A stretch of DNA of 20,602 nt from an uncultured Marvinbryantia sp. (GTDB lineage: Bacteria; Bacillota; Clostridia; Lachnospirales; Lachnospiraceae): NCBI GenBank assembly GCA_934373455.1, contig CAKRON010000042.1:1-20602 (forward strand), given 5' to 3'. Positions within the stretch are counted from its first letter, which is position 1. Each line of letters opens with the position of its first letter. This document shows, one piece after another, positions 7,314 through 15,122 of the stretch. The notes beneath the pieces were generated by a model. It was not told where the DNA came from. It worked only from the letters and a program-made list of their open reading frames with translations, and did not search any database. A program made the position numbers and the translations under genes.

Positions 7314-8114
7314 ATGACATGCGATTTCCATATTCATTCCTCTTTTTCCGGTGATTCTGATACTCCAATGCAGGATATGATTGAATCTGCCATCAGCCAT
7401 GGACTGAAAACAATCTGTTTCACTGAACACTACGATGAAGATTATCCGGAAGGCGAAGATGACTTTTCTCTTGATACTTCTGCTTATCTGCAAACTCTGT
7501 GTATTTTAAAAGAACAATATTGTTCTGAAATAAATATACGTTTTGGCGTAGAACTTGGCATGCAGCCACATCTTGGAAAATTGTATACAGATTATGTACA
7601 TTCATTTCCCTTTGATTTTGTCATTGCATCTCAGCACGTACTTGACCATGCTGATCCATACTACCCTGCTTTCTGGTCAGGGAAACATCCTGTAGATGTC
7701 ATATGCCGTTATTTTGAGGAAATTCTTCATAGTCTGAAGAATATGTGCGAATATGATACTCTTGCTCATCTGGATTATATTGTCCGTTATGCCGGTTCTG
7801 ATTATATGTCTTATCATTATCAGGACTTCAAGGATGTTATCGATCCGATTTTGACATATCTTATTCATAATGGCAAATGCCTGGAAATAAATACAGCCGG
7901 CTATAAATATGGTCTTGGACATCCTAATCCTTGTGAAGAAGTTCTTAGCCGCTACCGTGAGCTGGGCGGAGAACTGATCACGATTGGTTCCGATGCTCAT
8001 AAACCAGAACACCTGGCCTATGATTTTCAAAAGCTCCCCGAACTACTTACTAATCTTGGTTTTCGCTACTACTGTACTTTTTCAAACAGGAAACCTGAAT
8101 TTATCAAATTATAA
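7314..8114 (+). CDS. PHP-domain phosphoesterase, histidinol-phosphatase (HisK/HisJ) family
   Basis: A 266-residue PHP-fold metal-dependent phosphoesterase. Motif I is DFHIHSSFSGD (H6, H8), motif II is FTEHYDED (E39, H40), a further ligand lies in ASQHVLDH, and motif IV is GSDAHKPEHL near the C-terminus; a trinuclear metal site is expected. Family members of this size and layout hydrolyse L-histidinol phosphate, but PHP proteins also include phosphatases of other small molecules. No his gene lies near, so the substrate is not certain. The ATG follows AAGGAG and a perfect -35 promoter. It is monocistronic, divergent from gap, and ends at a hairpin shared with mnmA. Confidence 0.85.
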   Translation: MTCDFHIHSSFSGDSDTPMQDMIESAISHGLKTICFTEHYDEDYPEGEDDFSLDTSAYLQTLCILKEQYCSEINIRFGVELGMQPHLGKLYTDYVHSFPFDFVIASQHVLDHADPYYPAFWSGKHPVDVICRYFEEILHSLKNMCEYDTLAHLDYIVRYAGSDYMSYHYQDFKDVIDPILTYLIHNGKCLEINTAGYKYGLGHPNPCEEVLSRYRELGGELITIGSDAHKPEHLAYDFQKLPELLTNLGFRYYCTFSNRKPEFIKL

Positions 8115-8127
8115 CCCTTTATAACTG

Positions 8128-8172
8128 AAAAAAGAGAACATAACAGATTTTTCTCTGTTTGTTCTCTTTTTT
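8128..8172. terminator. Bidirectional terminator between the PHP gene and mnmA
   Basis: AAAAAAGAGAAC on the left pairs with GTTCTCTTTTTT on the right, with an inner AACAGA/TCTGTT stem and a small bulge. T runs flank it on both strands, so it can end the plus-strand PHP gene and the minus-strand mnmA operon (mnmA stop at 8174). Confidence 0.8.
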
Positions 8173-8173
8173 A

Positions 8174-9256
8174 CTATGCCCTTGAGCTTTTAATTGTTCC
8201 GCCTCCAAGAACATTTTCTCCATCATAAAATACAACAGCCTGTCCAGGTGTCATGGCACGCTGTGGTTCATCAAAAATGCATTCGATCTCATCTTCGCCA
8301 TTCTTACGAATAACAGCCGGTGCACCTTTGTGATTATAACGAATTTTAGCCACAACTCTTTTTTCTTCTTCAATATCTGGAACAGACATAAAATTAATAT
8401 GGTCTGCATATAAGACCCTATGCATCAGATCCTGATTCTCTCCAACAACCACTTCATTACTGTCTGTCTTCAGATCTGTAACAAAAACGCGATGCCCCAT
8501 CGGGAGTTCCAGTCCACGTCTCTGACCAATCGTATAATGCGTAATGCCTTTATGTCTTCCAAGCACTTTACCGTCTTTTGTAACAAAATTTCCTTCCGGC
8601 ACTTTTGTCCCTGTATATCCTTCCAGAAAAGATGCGTAATCTCCATCATTTACAAAGCAGATATCCTGACTGTCAGGTTTATGGGCTACTCGCAGTCCTA
8701 TCTCTGATGCGATTTTACGAATCTCTTCTTTTGAATATTCTCCCACCGGCATCAATGTTCTACTTAACTGATCCTGCGTCAGGTTATATAACGCATATGT
8801 CTGATCTTTCTCTGCTGTCACAGAATTGCATATCGTATATCTTCCATTATCAAGCTGGCGTATCCTTGCATAATGACCGGTTGCAATATAATCTGCTCCG
8901 ATATCAAGGCTTCTCTTTAACAAAGATTCCCATTTTACATATCGATTGCAGGCAATACATGGATTCGGTGTTCTTCCGCAAAGATACTCTCTCGCAAAAT
9001 AATCCATAACATTCGTTTTAAATTCTGCTTTGAAATTCATAACATAATATGGGATTCCAAGATCATGTGCCACTCTTCTGGCATCTTCTACAGCACTAAG
9101 ACCACAGCATCCACCGTTTTCCTGCTGTACTGTTTCTTCTTCGTCCTGCCAGATCTGCATGGTCACTCCCACCACGTCATATCCCTGCTGCTTCAGCAAA
9201 TAGGCTGCTACTGAGGAATCTACTCCTCCCGACATTCCAACTACTACTTTTTTCAT
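8174..9256 (-). CDS. mnmA: tRNA-specific 2-thiouridylase MnmA
   Basis: A 360-residue enzyme that inserts sulfur at C2 of the wobble uridine (U34) of tRNA Lys, Glu and Gln, using ATP to adenylate the base. The PP-loop is SGGVDS at residues 9-14. C100 in TPNPCIACN and C200 in DSQDICFV correspond to the two catalytic cysteines that carry the persulfide. GHYARI and the C-terminal beta-barrel with GEN and PGQAVVFYDGE are also typical. The ATG at 9256 follows AGGAATCGG, 9 bases after the nifU stop. It is last in iscR-nifS-nifU-mnmA, so the desulfurase that supplies its sulfur is co-transcribed. A bidirectional terminator follows the stop. Confidence 0.96.
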   Translation of the reverse strand: MKKVVVGMSGGVDSSVAAYLLKQQGYDVVGVTMQIWQDEEETVQQENGGCCGLSAVEDARRVAHDLGIPYYVMNFKAEFKTNVMDYFAREYLCGRTPNPCIACNRYVKWESLLKRSLDIGADYIATGHYARIRQLDNGRYTICNSVTAEKDQTYALYNLTQDQLSRTLMPVGEYSKEEIRKIASEIGLRVAHKPDSQDICFVNDGDYASFLEGYTGTKVPEGNFVTKDGKVLGRHKGITHYTIGQRRGLELPMGHRVFVTDLKTDSNEVVVGENQDLMHRVLYADHINFMSVPDIEEEKRVVAKIRYNHKGAPAVIRKNGEDEIECIFDEPQRAMTPGQAVVFYDGENVLGGGTIKSSRA

Positions 9257-9265
9257 AACCGATTC

Positions 9266-9703
9266 CTAATACTCGTCCTCTTCTTCGCCTTCGCTGATAT
9301 CATTCTTTGGCTTAGAAAGACCTTCAATCTTAATGTGATGCTTCTCAGCATAATCCCACAGTGCTGCATGAATAGCCTCTTCTGCCAGAAGTGAACAGTG
9401 TACTTTTACTGGTGGAAGTCCATCCAATGCCTCCATAACTGCCTTATTTGTTACTTCCAAAGCCTGCTGAATGGTCTTTCCTTTTACCAGTTCTGTTGCC
9501 ATGCTGCTGGTAGCAACTGCTGCACCGCATCCAAATGTCTTGAACTTGCAGTCCTGAATAATTCCATTATCATCAATATCAAGATACATTCTCATGATAT
9601 CGCCACACTTTGCATTACCAACTGTTCCCACTCCACTGGCATTTTCAATTTCTCCTACATTTCTTGGATTCTGAAAATGATCCATAACTTTTTCGCTGTA
9701 CAT
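9266..9703 (-). CDS. nifU: Fe-S cluster scaffold protein, NifU/IscU N-terminal type
   Basis: A 145-residue scaffold on which [2Fe-2S]/[4Fe-4S] clusters are built before transfer to apo-proteins. The three ligand cysteines are present: C33 in NAKCGD with D35, C59 in FGCGAA, and C103 in VHCSLLA after H102. It consists of the IscU domain only, with no C-terminal Nfu domain, and lacks the extra segment that marks SufU. The acidic tail (EGEEEDEY) is unusual but not exceptional. I start at ATG 9703 (MYSEKVMDHF), which has GGAGG upstream; 12 in-frame upstream codons have no homology. It lies 44 bases after nifS and 9 before mnmA. Confidence 0.95.
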   Translation of the reverse strand: MYSEKVMDHFQNPRNVGEIENASGVGTVGNAKCGDIMRMYLDIDDNGIIQDCKFKTFGCGAAVATSSMATELVKGKTIQQALEVTNKAVMEALDGLPPVKVHCSLLAEEAIHAALWDYAEKHHIKIEGLSKPKNDISEGEEEDEY

Positions 9704-9747
9704 TCTATATTCCTCCAGTATTCTTCCTTTTCTTAACAAACTATTTC

Positions 9748-10932
9748 TCAGCCTTTTGACTTTTTCACAAAATCTTCATAAAGCGGAGACATGCTTCTGA
9801 GACGTTCAATAATCTTTGTCAATTTCTCAATTACAAAATCAATATCTTCCTTTGTAATCTCTTCACTCAATGTCAGTCGCAAAGAACCATGTGCTATCTC
9901 ATGAGGCAAACCAATTGCCAGAAGTACATGAGACGGATCCAGAGAACCGGATGTGCAGGCAGATCCACTGGAACCGCAGATTCCTTCCATATCCAGCATA
10001 ATCAGCATGGATTCTCCTTCAATAAACTGAAAACTGAAATTTGTATTGTTCGGCAAACGATTTGTACGATGACCATTCAGTCTGGTGTATGGAATTTCCT
10101 TCAGAATGCGATCAATCATATAATCTCTCAGTTCAATTTCTTTCGCTGTTCTTTCCTGCATAGATGCCACTGCACGCTTAACAGCAACACCCAGTCCTAC
10201 GATACCCGGAATATTTTCTGTACCCGCACGGCGTTTTCTTTCCTGCGCTCCTCCATGTATGAAAGAACGGATTTTTACGCCTTTACGAATATATAAGAAA
10301 CCGATACCTTTTGGTCCGTTTAATTTATGACCGCTGGCACTCAGCATATCTATATGACATTCATCTACATTGATTGGCACCTGACCAAACGCCTGCACTG
10401 CATCTGTATGGAATAAAATGCCATGTTCTTTTGCGATCTCACCGATTTCTTTAATTGGCTGAATCGTTCCAATCTCATTATTCGCAAACATCACAGATAT
10501 CAAAATCGTTGTCGGGCGAATTGCTTTCTTTAACTCATCTAACTTAATTACACCATTTTCATCTACATCTACATATGTTACTTCAATTCCATGCTTTTCC
10601 AGCCATTCGCATGTATGAAGAATTGCATGATGTTCAATCTTGGATGTAATGATATGATTTCCTTTTCCCTTGTACGCTTCTGCTGTTGCTTTCAATGCCC
10701 AGTTATCAGATTCGGAACCTCCTGCTGTAAAGTAGATTTCCTCTCCTTTCGCACCCAGTGCATCTGCTATGACATCTCTGGCTTCATTCATTGCATTCTT
10801 GGAATGATTACCAAGATCATATATTGTGGACGCATTTCCATAATATTCTGTAAAATATGGCAACATTGCATCTACTACTTCCGGTGCAGTCTTAGTTGTT
10901 GCTGCATTATCCAGATAAATTACCTTCTTCAT
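9748..10932 (-). CDS. nifS: Cysteine desulfurase NifS/IscS
   Basis: A 394-residue PLP enzyme that takes sulfur from L-cysteine as a protein persulfide and passes it to the scaffold NifU and to MnmA. YLDNAATTKTAPEV is the N-terminal signature; H101 lies in the KIEHHA segment, PLP-binding K203 in ASGHKLNGPKG, and the active cysteine C326 in GSACTSGSLDPSHV on the mobile loop, as in group I NifS/IscS. The start is ATG 10932 (MKKVIYLDN). Its Shine-Dalgarno GAGGT overlaps the TGA of iscR, indicating tight coupling; the upstream GTG in the same frame is inside that RBS region and is rejected. Confidence 0.96.
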   Translation of the reverse strand: MKKVIYLDNAATTKTAPEVVDAMLPYFTEYYGNASTIYDLGNHSKNAMNEARDVIADALGAKGEEIYFTAGGSESDNWALKATAEAYKGKGNHIITSKIEHHAILHTCEWLEKHGIEVTYVDVDENGVIKLDELKKAIRPTTILISVMFANNEIGTIQPIKEIGEIAKEHGILFHTDAVQAFGQVPINVDECHIDMLSASGHKLNGPKGIGFLYIRKGVKIRSFIHGGAQERKRRAGTENIPGIVGLGVAVKRAVASMQERTAKEIELRDYMIDRILKEIPYTRLNGHRTNRLPNNTNFSFQFIEGESMLIMLDMEGICGSSGSACTSGSLDPSHVLLAIGLPHEIAHGSLRLTLSEEITKEDIDFVIEKLTKIIERLRSMSPLYEDFVKKSKG

Positions 10933-10942
10933 GATTCTTACC

Positions 10943-11401
10943 TCAATTCTCACATTTTATGGTAGCATTACCGTTTAGCTTCTGCGCTTTTTTGCTCTCT
11001 GTTACCAATTGATCCAACTTGATCTCATCAACTGCCTGTGTGATACTTTCGTTTACTCTCTGCCAGACATATTTCGTCACACACAGATCCGCTCCTTCAC
11101 AGCCCTTATTTTCCTGCATTCCAGGGCATTCCACTGCACTTAGATTACCTTCTAATGCACGTAGAATATCTCCTACTGAAATCTCTGCTGCATCCCTGGC
11201 CAGCCGATATCCTCCCTGTGCGCCCCGCACACTTATGATCAGCCCAGCCTTTCTGAGTTTCCCCATAAGCTGTTCGAGATAACTTTCGGAAATTCCCTGA
11301 CGCGCTGCAATACAGCTGATAGATACTGCTTCTGTATCACAATTTGTAGCCAGATCAATCAATGCACGCAGCCCATATCTTCCTTTTGTGGATAGTTTCA
11401 T
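10943..11401 (-). CDS. iscR: Rrf2-family Fe-S regulator IscR
   Basis: A 152-residue winged-helix transcription factor that senses Fe-S cluster supply and controls the isc operon. The N-terminus KLSTKGRYGLRALIDLA and the recognition region SESYLEQLMGKLRKAGLI with RGAQGGYRLA are the Rrf2 signature. C92, C101 and C107 in ECPG..GC..ADLC give the cluster-ligand set of true IscR (three cysteines, spaced close to the Escherichia coli C92/C98/C104), so it probably binds a [2Fe-2S] cluster. It is the first gene of its operon, with GAGGTGG before the ATG, a near-consensus promoter and a palindromic candidate operator just downstream of the -10. Autoregulation is inferred. Confidence 0.93.
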   Translation of the reverse strand: MKLSTKGRYGLRALIDLATNCDTEAVSISCIAARQGISESYLEQLMGKLRKAGLIISVRGAQGGYRLARDAAEISVGDILRALEGNLSAVECPGMQENKGCEGADLCVTKYVWQRVNESITQAVDEIKLDQLVTESKKAQKLNGNATIKCEN

Positions 11402-11427
11402 GCTGCCACCTCTTTTGCTTTTTAATT

Positions 11428-11444
11428 CCCACTAAATTACTCGG
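11428..11444 (-). promoter_or_regulatory. Candidate IscR operator upstream of iscR
   Basis: On the minus strand CCgAgTAAtTTAgTgGG is an imperfect dyad centred on the middle T. It lies about 15 bases downstream of the -10 and 27 upstream of the iscR start, where a bound dimer would block elongation. The match to an IscR site is inferred from position and symmetry. Confidence 0.45.
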
Positions 11445-11459
11445 GTTTTTTCATAGATG

Positions 11460-11488
11460 AATATAACATCTCTTTTCTGTTCTGTCAA
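11460..11488 (-). promoter_or_regulatory. Sigma-A promoter of iscR-nifS-nifU-mnmA
   Basis: TTGACA (11483-11488) and TATATT (11460-11465) are separated by 17 bases on the minus strand, giving a leader of about 50 bases. This is one of the strongest promoters in the window, as expected for a repressed autoregulated operon. Confidence 0.85.
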
Positions 11489-11537
11489 GATTGTAACGTG
11501 AATATATTTCTAGAAATACCTTCCTAAGGATTTTATT

Positions 11538-12872
11538 ATGAAAATAGAGAATCGTATACTCAGAGGAACTTTTATCCTGACTCTTTCTGGTTTGTTAAGC
11601 CGTTTTATAGGCTTCTTCTATAGAGTATTCCTTTCCAGGTCAATTGGTGCAGAAGGTGTTGGTCTTTATCAACTGATATTTCCGCTTTATATGCTGGCTT
11701 ACAGTATCACTGTCTCTGGCATCCAGTCAGCTATTTCCAGAATTGTTGCATCAAAGTCAGCTCTTTTCGATCATCGCGGTGCCATCCGCACTGTATGGAT
11801 CGGTGTTTCTCTGTCTTTTTTTCTTTCTGTTCCGATTTCTGTTCTCCTTTTTTTCTTCAGTGATCCGTTATCTGTCTTTTTTCTAAATAACAGGCAGACA
11901 GCTCCTCTTCTTCAGATCATGGCGTTTGCTGTCCCATTTGGTTCGTTTCATGCTTGCATTGATGGCTTTTATTATGGCATTCAAAGAACTTCCATTCCTG
12001 CAGCACGTCAGTTTCTGGAACAAGTTTTTCGTTTTCTTTTGCTCATTTTATTTCGCTTTGAATTTTTTTCATTTGATTGTGAAGTTTCTCCTTCTACAGC
12101 TGTCCTTATTCTTGTGATGGAAGAAATATTTGCCGCTCTCTTTTCTTTTACTGCATTTTTTTTACATTGCATGCGCAGAAATCTTCTTTCGATGCAAAAT
12201 TTCATGCACCGACGGTCATTACTTTTTGTTCCTTCTGAACTTCATAACTTTATTCTCACTGCGATACCTCTTTCCGGAAATCGCACCATGATTTGCATAT
12301 TACAAAGCATGGAAGCCAGCCTGCTCCCTTTCTGTCTGCAGTTATCCGGATATTCTTCTAACGAATCTCTGCGTATATATGGTATCCTAAGCGGAATGGC
12401 ACTTCCGATGATTTTATTTCCAACAGCTGTGACCTCCTCTTTATCTACCATGATACTTCCTTCTGTTTCTGCTGCCCAAACCTCCGGTTCCTATGGGCGT
12501 ATACGAAAGATTATTTATAAAAGTATTTTCAGCTGCCTTGGTATTGGCATCCTCTTTTCCCTCTTTTTTCTGTTTCTTGGCAAACCGCTGACATCGCTTC
12601 TTTTTCATAACGAACTTGCCGGTTATTATGTGCAGGCATTTGCATTTATCAGCCCTATGCTTTACTTAAATCCCATTCTTTTTTCTATACTAAATGGACT
12701 GGGAAAAAGTTCTTCTGTATTTTTTTATAATCTTTTTTGCATGATTCTTCGTCTCCTTTTTGTTATGATTATTGTTCCAAAACTTGGCATTTCCGGATAT
12801 TTTTCAGGACTTTTCTTCAGTCAGCTTCTTTGTAATTTTCTATGTATCAGGCATCTTCAAAAATTGCATTAA
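11538..12872 (+). CDS. SpoVB/MurJ-type oligosaccharide flippase (MOP superfamily)
   Basis: A 444-residue polytopic membrane protein. The N-terminus RGTFILTLSGLLSRFIGFFYRVFLSRSIGAEGVGLYQLIFPLY-type region, with SRxIGxxY and a following glycine-rich GAEGVGLYQL segment, is characteristic of stage V sporulation protein B and its relatives, which move lipid-linked wall precursors across the membrane. About twelve hydrophobic segments can be counted. Members of the family usually have near 500 residues and 14 helices, so this one is short at the C-terminus. The ATG at 11538 follows AAGGA. It is divergent from iscR, and no clear promoter of its own is visible in the 136-base gap. It ends at a bidirectional terminator. 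A SpoVB role in cortex synthesis is plausible, but other MOP roles are not excluded. Confidence 0.82.
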   Translation: MKIENRILRGTFILTLSGLLSRFIGFFYRVFLSRSIGAEGVGLYQLIFPLYMLAYSITVSGIQSAISRIVASKSALFDHRGAIRTVWIGVSLSFFLSVPISVLLFFFSDPLSVFFLNNRQTAPLLQIMAFAVPFGSFHACIDGFYYGIQRTSIPAARQFLEQVFRFLLLILFRFEFFSFDCEVSPSTAVLILVMEEIFAALFSFTAFFLHCMRRNLLSMQNFMHRRSLLFVPSELHNFILTAIPLSGNRTMICILQSMEASLLPFCLQLSGYSSNESLRIYGILSGMALPMILFPTAVTSSLSTMILPSVSAAQTSGSYGRIRKIIYKSIFSCLGIGILFSLFFLFLGKPLTSLLFHNELAGYYVQAFAFISPMLYLNPILFSILNGLGKSSSVFFYNLFCMILRLLFVMIIVPKLGISGYFSGLFFSQLLCNFLCIRHLQKLH

Positions 12873-12905
12873 AAAACCTCTGCAACACTTCTGCAGAGGC
12901 TCTTT
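12871..12905. terminator. Bidirectional terminator between the flippase gene and the surface-repeat gene
   Basis: CCTCTGCA (12877-12884) pairs with TGCAGAGG (12892-12899) around a 7-base loop. On the plus strand CTCTTTT follows. On the minus strand six T residues follow (12871-12876), ending the glgA unit. Confidence 0.8.
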
Positions 12906-12915
12906 TACCGATACG

Positions 12916-13575
12916 TTATTTATCCTTTGATGGAATCCATCTTCCATGTTTATCTACATAATGCGTTCCTACATATGTATTCTTTGCCATATACCCATTA
13001 TTTTTGAAATAATACCAATATGCTTTTTTACTGTTCTTTTCTCTGATACACAGCCAGGTCTTTGTCGCATAATTTCCTTTAGATATCTGATATTTGGTTC
13101 CTTTTTTAGATTTGACAAATCCTGCTTCTGATTTTGGCTCGGAAGTTCTTACTCCATCCATTCCATAATAATTACCGTATTTATCATAACCATTCACCAA
13201 ACGTCCATTTCCAAGAAAATAATAACCGCTTTTGCTGGTATTCTTCAGCATCTGTCCGTTTTTATTAAAATAATAACAACAGAGACCTGATGCACCTTTC
13301 TTGTCTTTATTATACAGAACTTGCCAGCCCGTCAGCATATATCCATTCTCATCAAATGCATATGTATATTTTTTGCCTTTATAGTTCAGATTCTTGAATG
13401 CTGCAATCCTGTTTTTTCCAGCTTTTTTTCCTCTGATATAACTGTTTGCTGTTACATAGTACCGGTATCTCCCATTTGACATTCTGCGAAACCCGGCATC
13501 CGCGGTCACTCCAAAAATCATCAGCAATATCATAAGAAACAGCAGTGTCAACTTTGCCTTTTTACTTTTTCTCAT
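12916..13575 (-). CDS. Secreted protein with cell-wall-binding-type aromatic/glycine repeats
   Basis: A 219-residue protein with a clear signal peptide: basic MRKSKKAK, a hydrophobic core of about 15 residues, and a probable cleavage after VTADA near residue 27. The mature part is made of degenerate repeats of the choline/cell-wall-binding (CW_binding) type: YAFDENGYMLTGWQ, YYFNKNGQMLKNT, YFLGNGRLVNGYDKYGN, YYFKNNGYMAKNTYVGTHYVDKHGRW. It is rich in K, Y and G. No catalytic domain is seen, so it is repeat-only. It starts 13 bases after glgA with its AGGAG across the glgA stop, so it is co-transcribed with glycogen synthase, which is odd for a surface protein. The ligand (choline, wall polymer or glucan) cannot be told. 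Confidence 0.8.
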   Translation of the reverse strand: MRKSKKAKLTLLFLMILLMIFGVTADAGFRRMSNGRYRYYVTANSYIRGKKAGKNRIAAFKNLNYKGKKYTYAFDENGYMLTGWQVLYNKDKKGASGLCCYYFNKNGQMLKNTSKSGYYFLGNGRLVNGYDKYGNYYGMDGVRTSEPKSEAGFVKSKKGTKYQISKGNYATKTWLCIREKNSKKAYWYYFKNNGYMAKNTYVGTHYVDKHGRWIPSKDK

Positions 13576-13588
13576 ATTTATCTCCTAC

Positions 13589-15025
13589 TTATAACCAGTT
13601 ATACAATTCCGCATATTTTCCGGCTGATGCATTCCAGGAAAAATCTGCCTGCATTCCTCTTTGTACAATCTGATTCCAGTTTTCCCTTTTCGCCACATAA
13701 ACGGAATGAGCATAACGAATCGTGTCAAACATCTCATGTGCATTATAATTTGCGAAACTGAATCCGGTACCACTTCCCTCATACTCATTATATGGCTCCA
13801 CGGTATCTTTTAAGCCACCGGTTTCTCTTACGATCGGTACTGTACCATAACGAAGGCTCATCAGCTGGCTCAATCCACACGGTTCAAATAACGATGGCAT
13901 CAAAAATGCATCACATGCTGCATAAATCTTATGAGAAATATCCTCTGAATAGTAAATGTTCGCAGATACCTTATCCGGATATTTCCATGCAAAATGGCGG
14001 AACATATTCTCATAGCGTTCTTCACCTGTTCCAAGGATCACAATCTGATAATCCTGCTGACACATTTCTTCCATCATGTAATCAATCAGATCCATTCCTT
14101 TCTGATCTGTCAATCTGGATACTATTCCGATCATAAATACATCTTTTCTCTGTGGAAGTCCTAATTGCTTCTGTAGCTCTGCTTTATTTCTTTCTTTTCC
14201 ATACAGAAAATTCTGTGTATCATATCTTTCATAAATAAGCCCATCCGTATTCGGATTCCATTCATTATAATCCAATCCGTTTACGATTCCTCTCAGGTCA
14301 TTCGCTCTCGCACGCATCAGTCCATCCAGATTTTCCCCATAAAACGGAGTCTTAATTTCTTCTGCATAAGTCGGACTAACCGTTGTCAGTGCATCTGCAT
14401 ATACAAGACCACCTTTTAAATAATTCGCATCACCGTATAATTCCAGTTTATCTGGTGTGAAATAATAATCTGGCAATCCTGTAATGTTTTTTACTGACTG
14501 CATATCCCACACACCTTGAAACTTTAAGTTATGAATTGTCATAATACATTTCATTCCGGCATAAAATTCATTTTCCCGGAACTTGTCTTTCAAAAATACA
14601 GGTACCAAACCTGTCTGCCAGTCATGACAATGAATGATATCCGGCTGAAATTCGATTACCGGCAATACGGATAACGCTGCTTTGGAAAAGAATGCAAATT
14701 TCTCTACATCTTCATAAATATTTCCATATGGTTTGAAACCTGCAAAATAATATTCATTATCAATGAAATAAAAATGGATTCCATCATATATGGTTTCCAT
14801 AACACCCACGTACTGACTTCTCCATCCCAAATCCATATAAAAATGGGTTATGTATTTTAATTGTTTTTTGTATTCTTCCTTCATACACATGTATCTTGGA
14901 AGGATCACCCTTACATCAAACTGATTCTTATCCAAATATTTTGGAAGTGAACCTACTACATCTGCCAGACCTCCAGTTTTTATAAATGGTACTCCTTCTG
15001 AAGCTACAAATAAAATTTTCTTCAT
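13589..15025 (-). CDS. glgA: Glycogen synthase (ADP-glucose, GT5)
   Basis: A 478-residue GT-B glycosyltransferase that elongates alpha-1,4-glucan from ADP-glucose. The N-terminal FVASEGVPFIKTGGLADVVGSLP holds the KTGGL motif (K16) that binds the nucleotide sugar. The C-terminal domain has IGIVSRLTDQKGMDLI, PSLFEPCGLSQ with the catalytic glutamate near residue 381, and RETGGLKDTV. Its length is that of bacterial GlgA. The ATG at 15025 follows GGGAGG. It has its own promoter, is not beside glgC or glgB here, and is followed by the surface-repeat gene in the same transcript. Confidence 0.95.
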   Translation of the reverse strand: MKKILFVASEGVPFIKTGGLADVVGSLPKYLDKNQFDVRVILPRYMCMKEEYKKQLKYITHFYMDLGWRSQYVGVMETIYDGIHFYFIDNEYYFAGFKPYGNIYEDVEKFAFFSKAALSVLPVIEFQPDIIHCHDWQTGLVPVFLKDKFRENEFYAGMKCIMTIHNLKFQGVWDMQSVKNITGLPDYYFTPDKLELYGDANYLKGGLVYADALTTVSPTYAEEIKTPFYGENLDGLMRARANDLRGIVNGLDYNEWNPNTDGLIYERYDTQNFLYGKERNKAELQKQLGLPQRKDVFMIGIVSRLTDQKGMDLIDYMMEEMCQQDYQIVILGTGEERYENMFRHFAWKYPDKVSANIYYSEDISHKIYAACDAFLMPSLFEPCGLSQLMSLRYGTVPIVRETGGLKDTVEPYNEYEGSGTGFSFANYNAHEMFDTIRYAHSVYVAKRENWNQIVQRGMQADFSWNASAGKYAELYNWL

Positions 15026-15054
15026 ATGAACCTCCCACTGGTTTTCTTCTTTTT

Positions 15055-15083
15055 AGTATACCTCTTTTCTTTCAAAAGAGCAA
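15055..15083 (-). promoter_or_regulatory. Sigma-A promoter of glgA
   Basis: TTGCTC (15078-15083) and TATACT (15055-15060) are 17 bases apart on the minus strand, with the start codon 29 bases after the -10. No clear terminator of spo0A is visible between 15084 and 15122. Confidence 0.65.
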
Positions 15084-15122
15084 TCCTAAACCAGACTGGT
15101 CCATTCTGCATTACTCTGTCAC

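Noticed and set aside
11402..11537. T-box or SAM-type riboswitch ahead of the iscR operon
   Set aside because: The promoter leaves a leader of about 50 bases, too short for these elements, and no anti-terminator or specifier sequence is seen.
15084..15122. ACCAGACTGGT hairpin as the spo0A terminator
   Set aside because: The stem is only 4 bp with a 3-base loop and no T-run follows on the minus strand.
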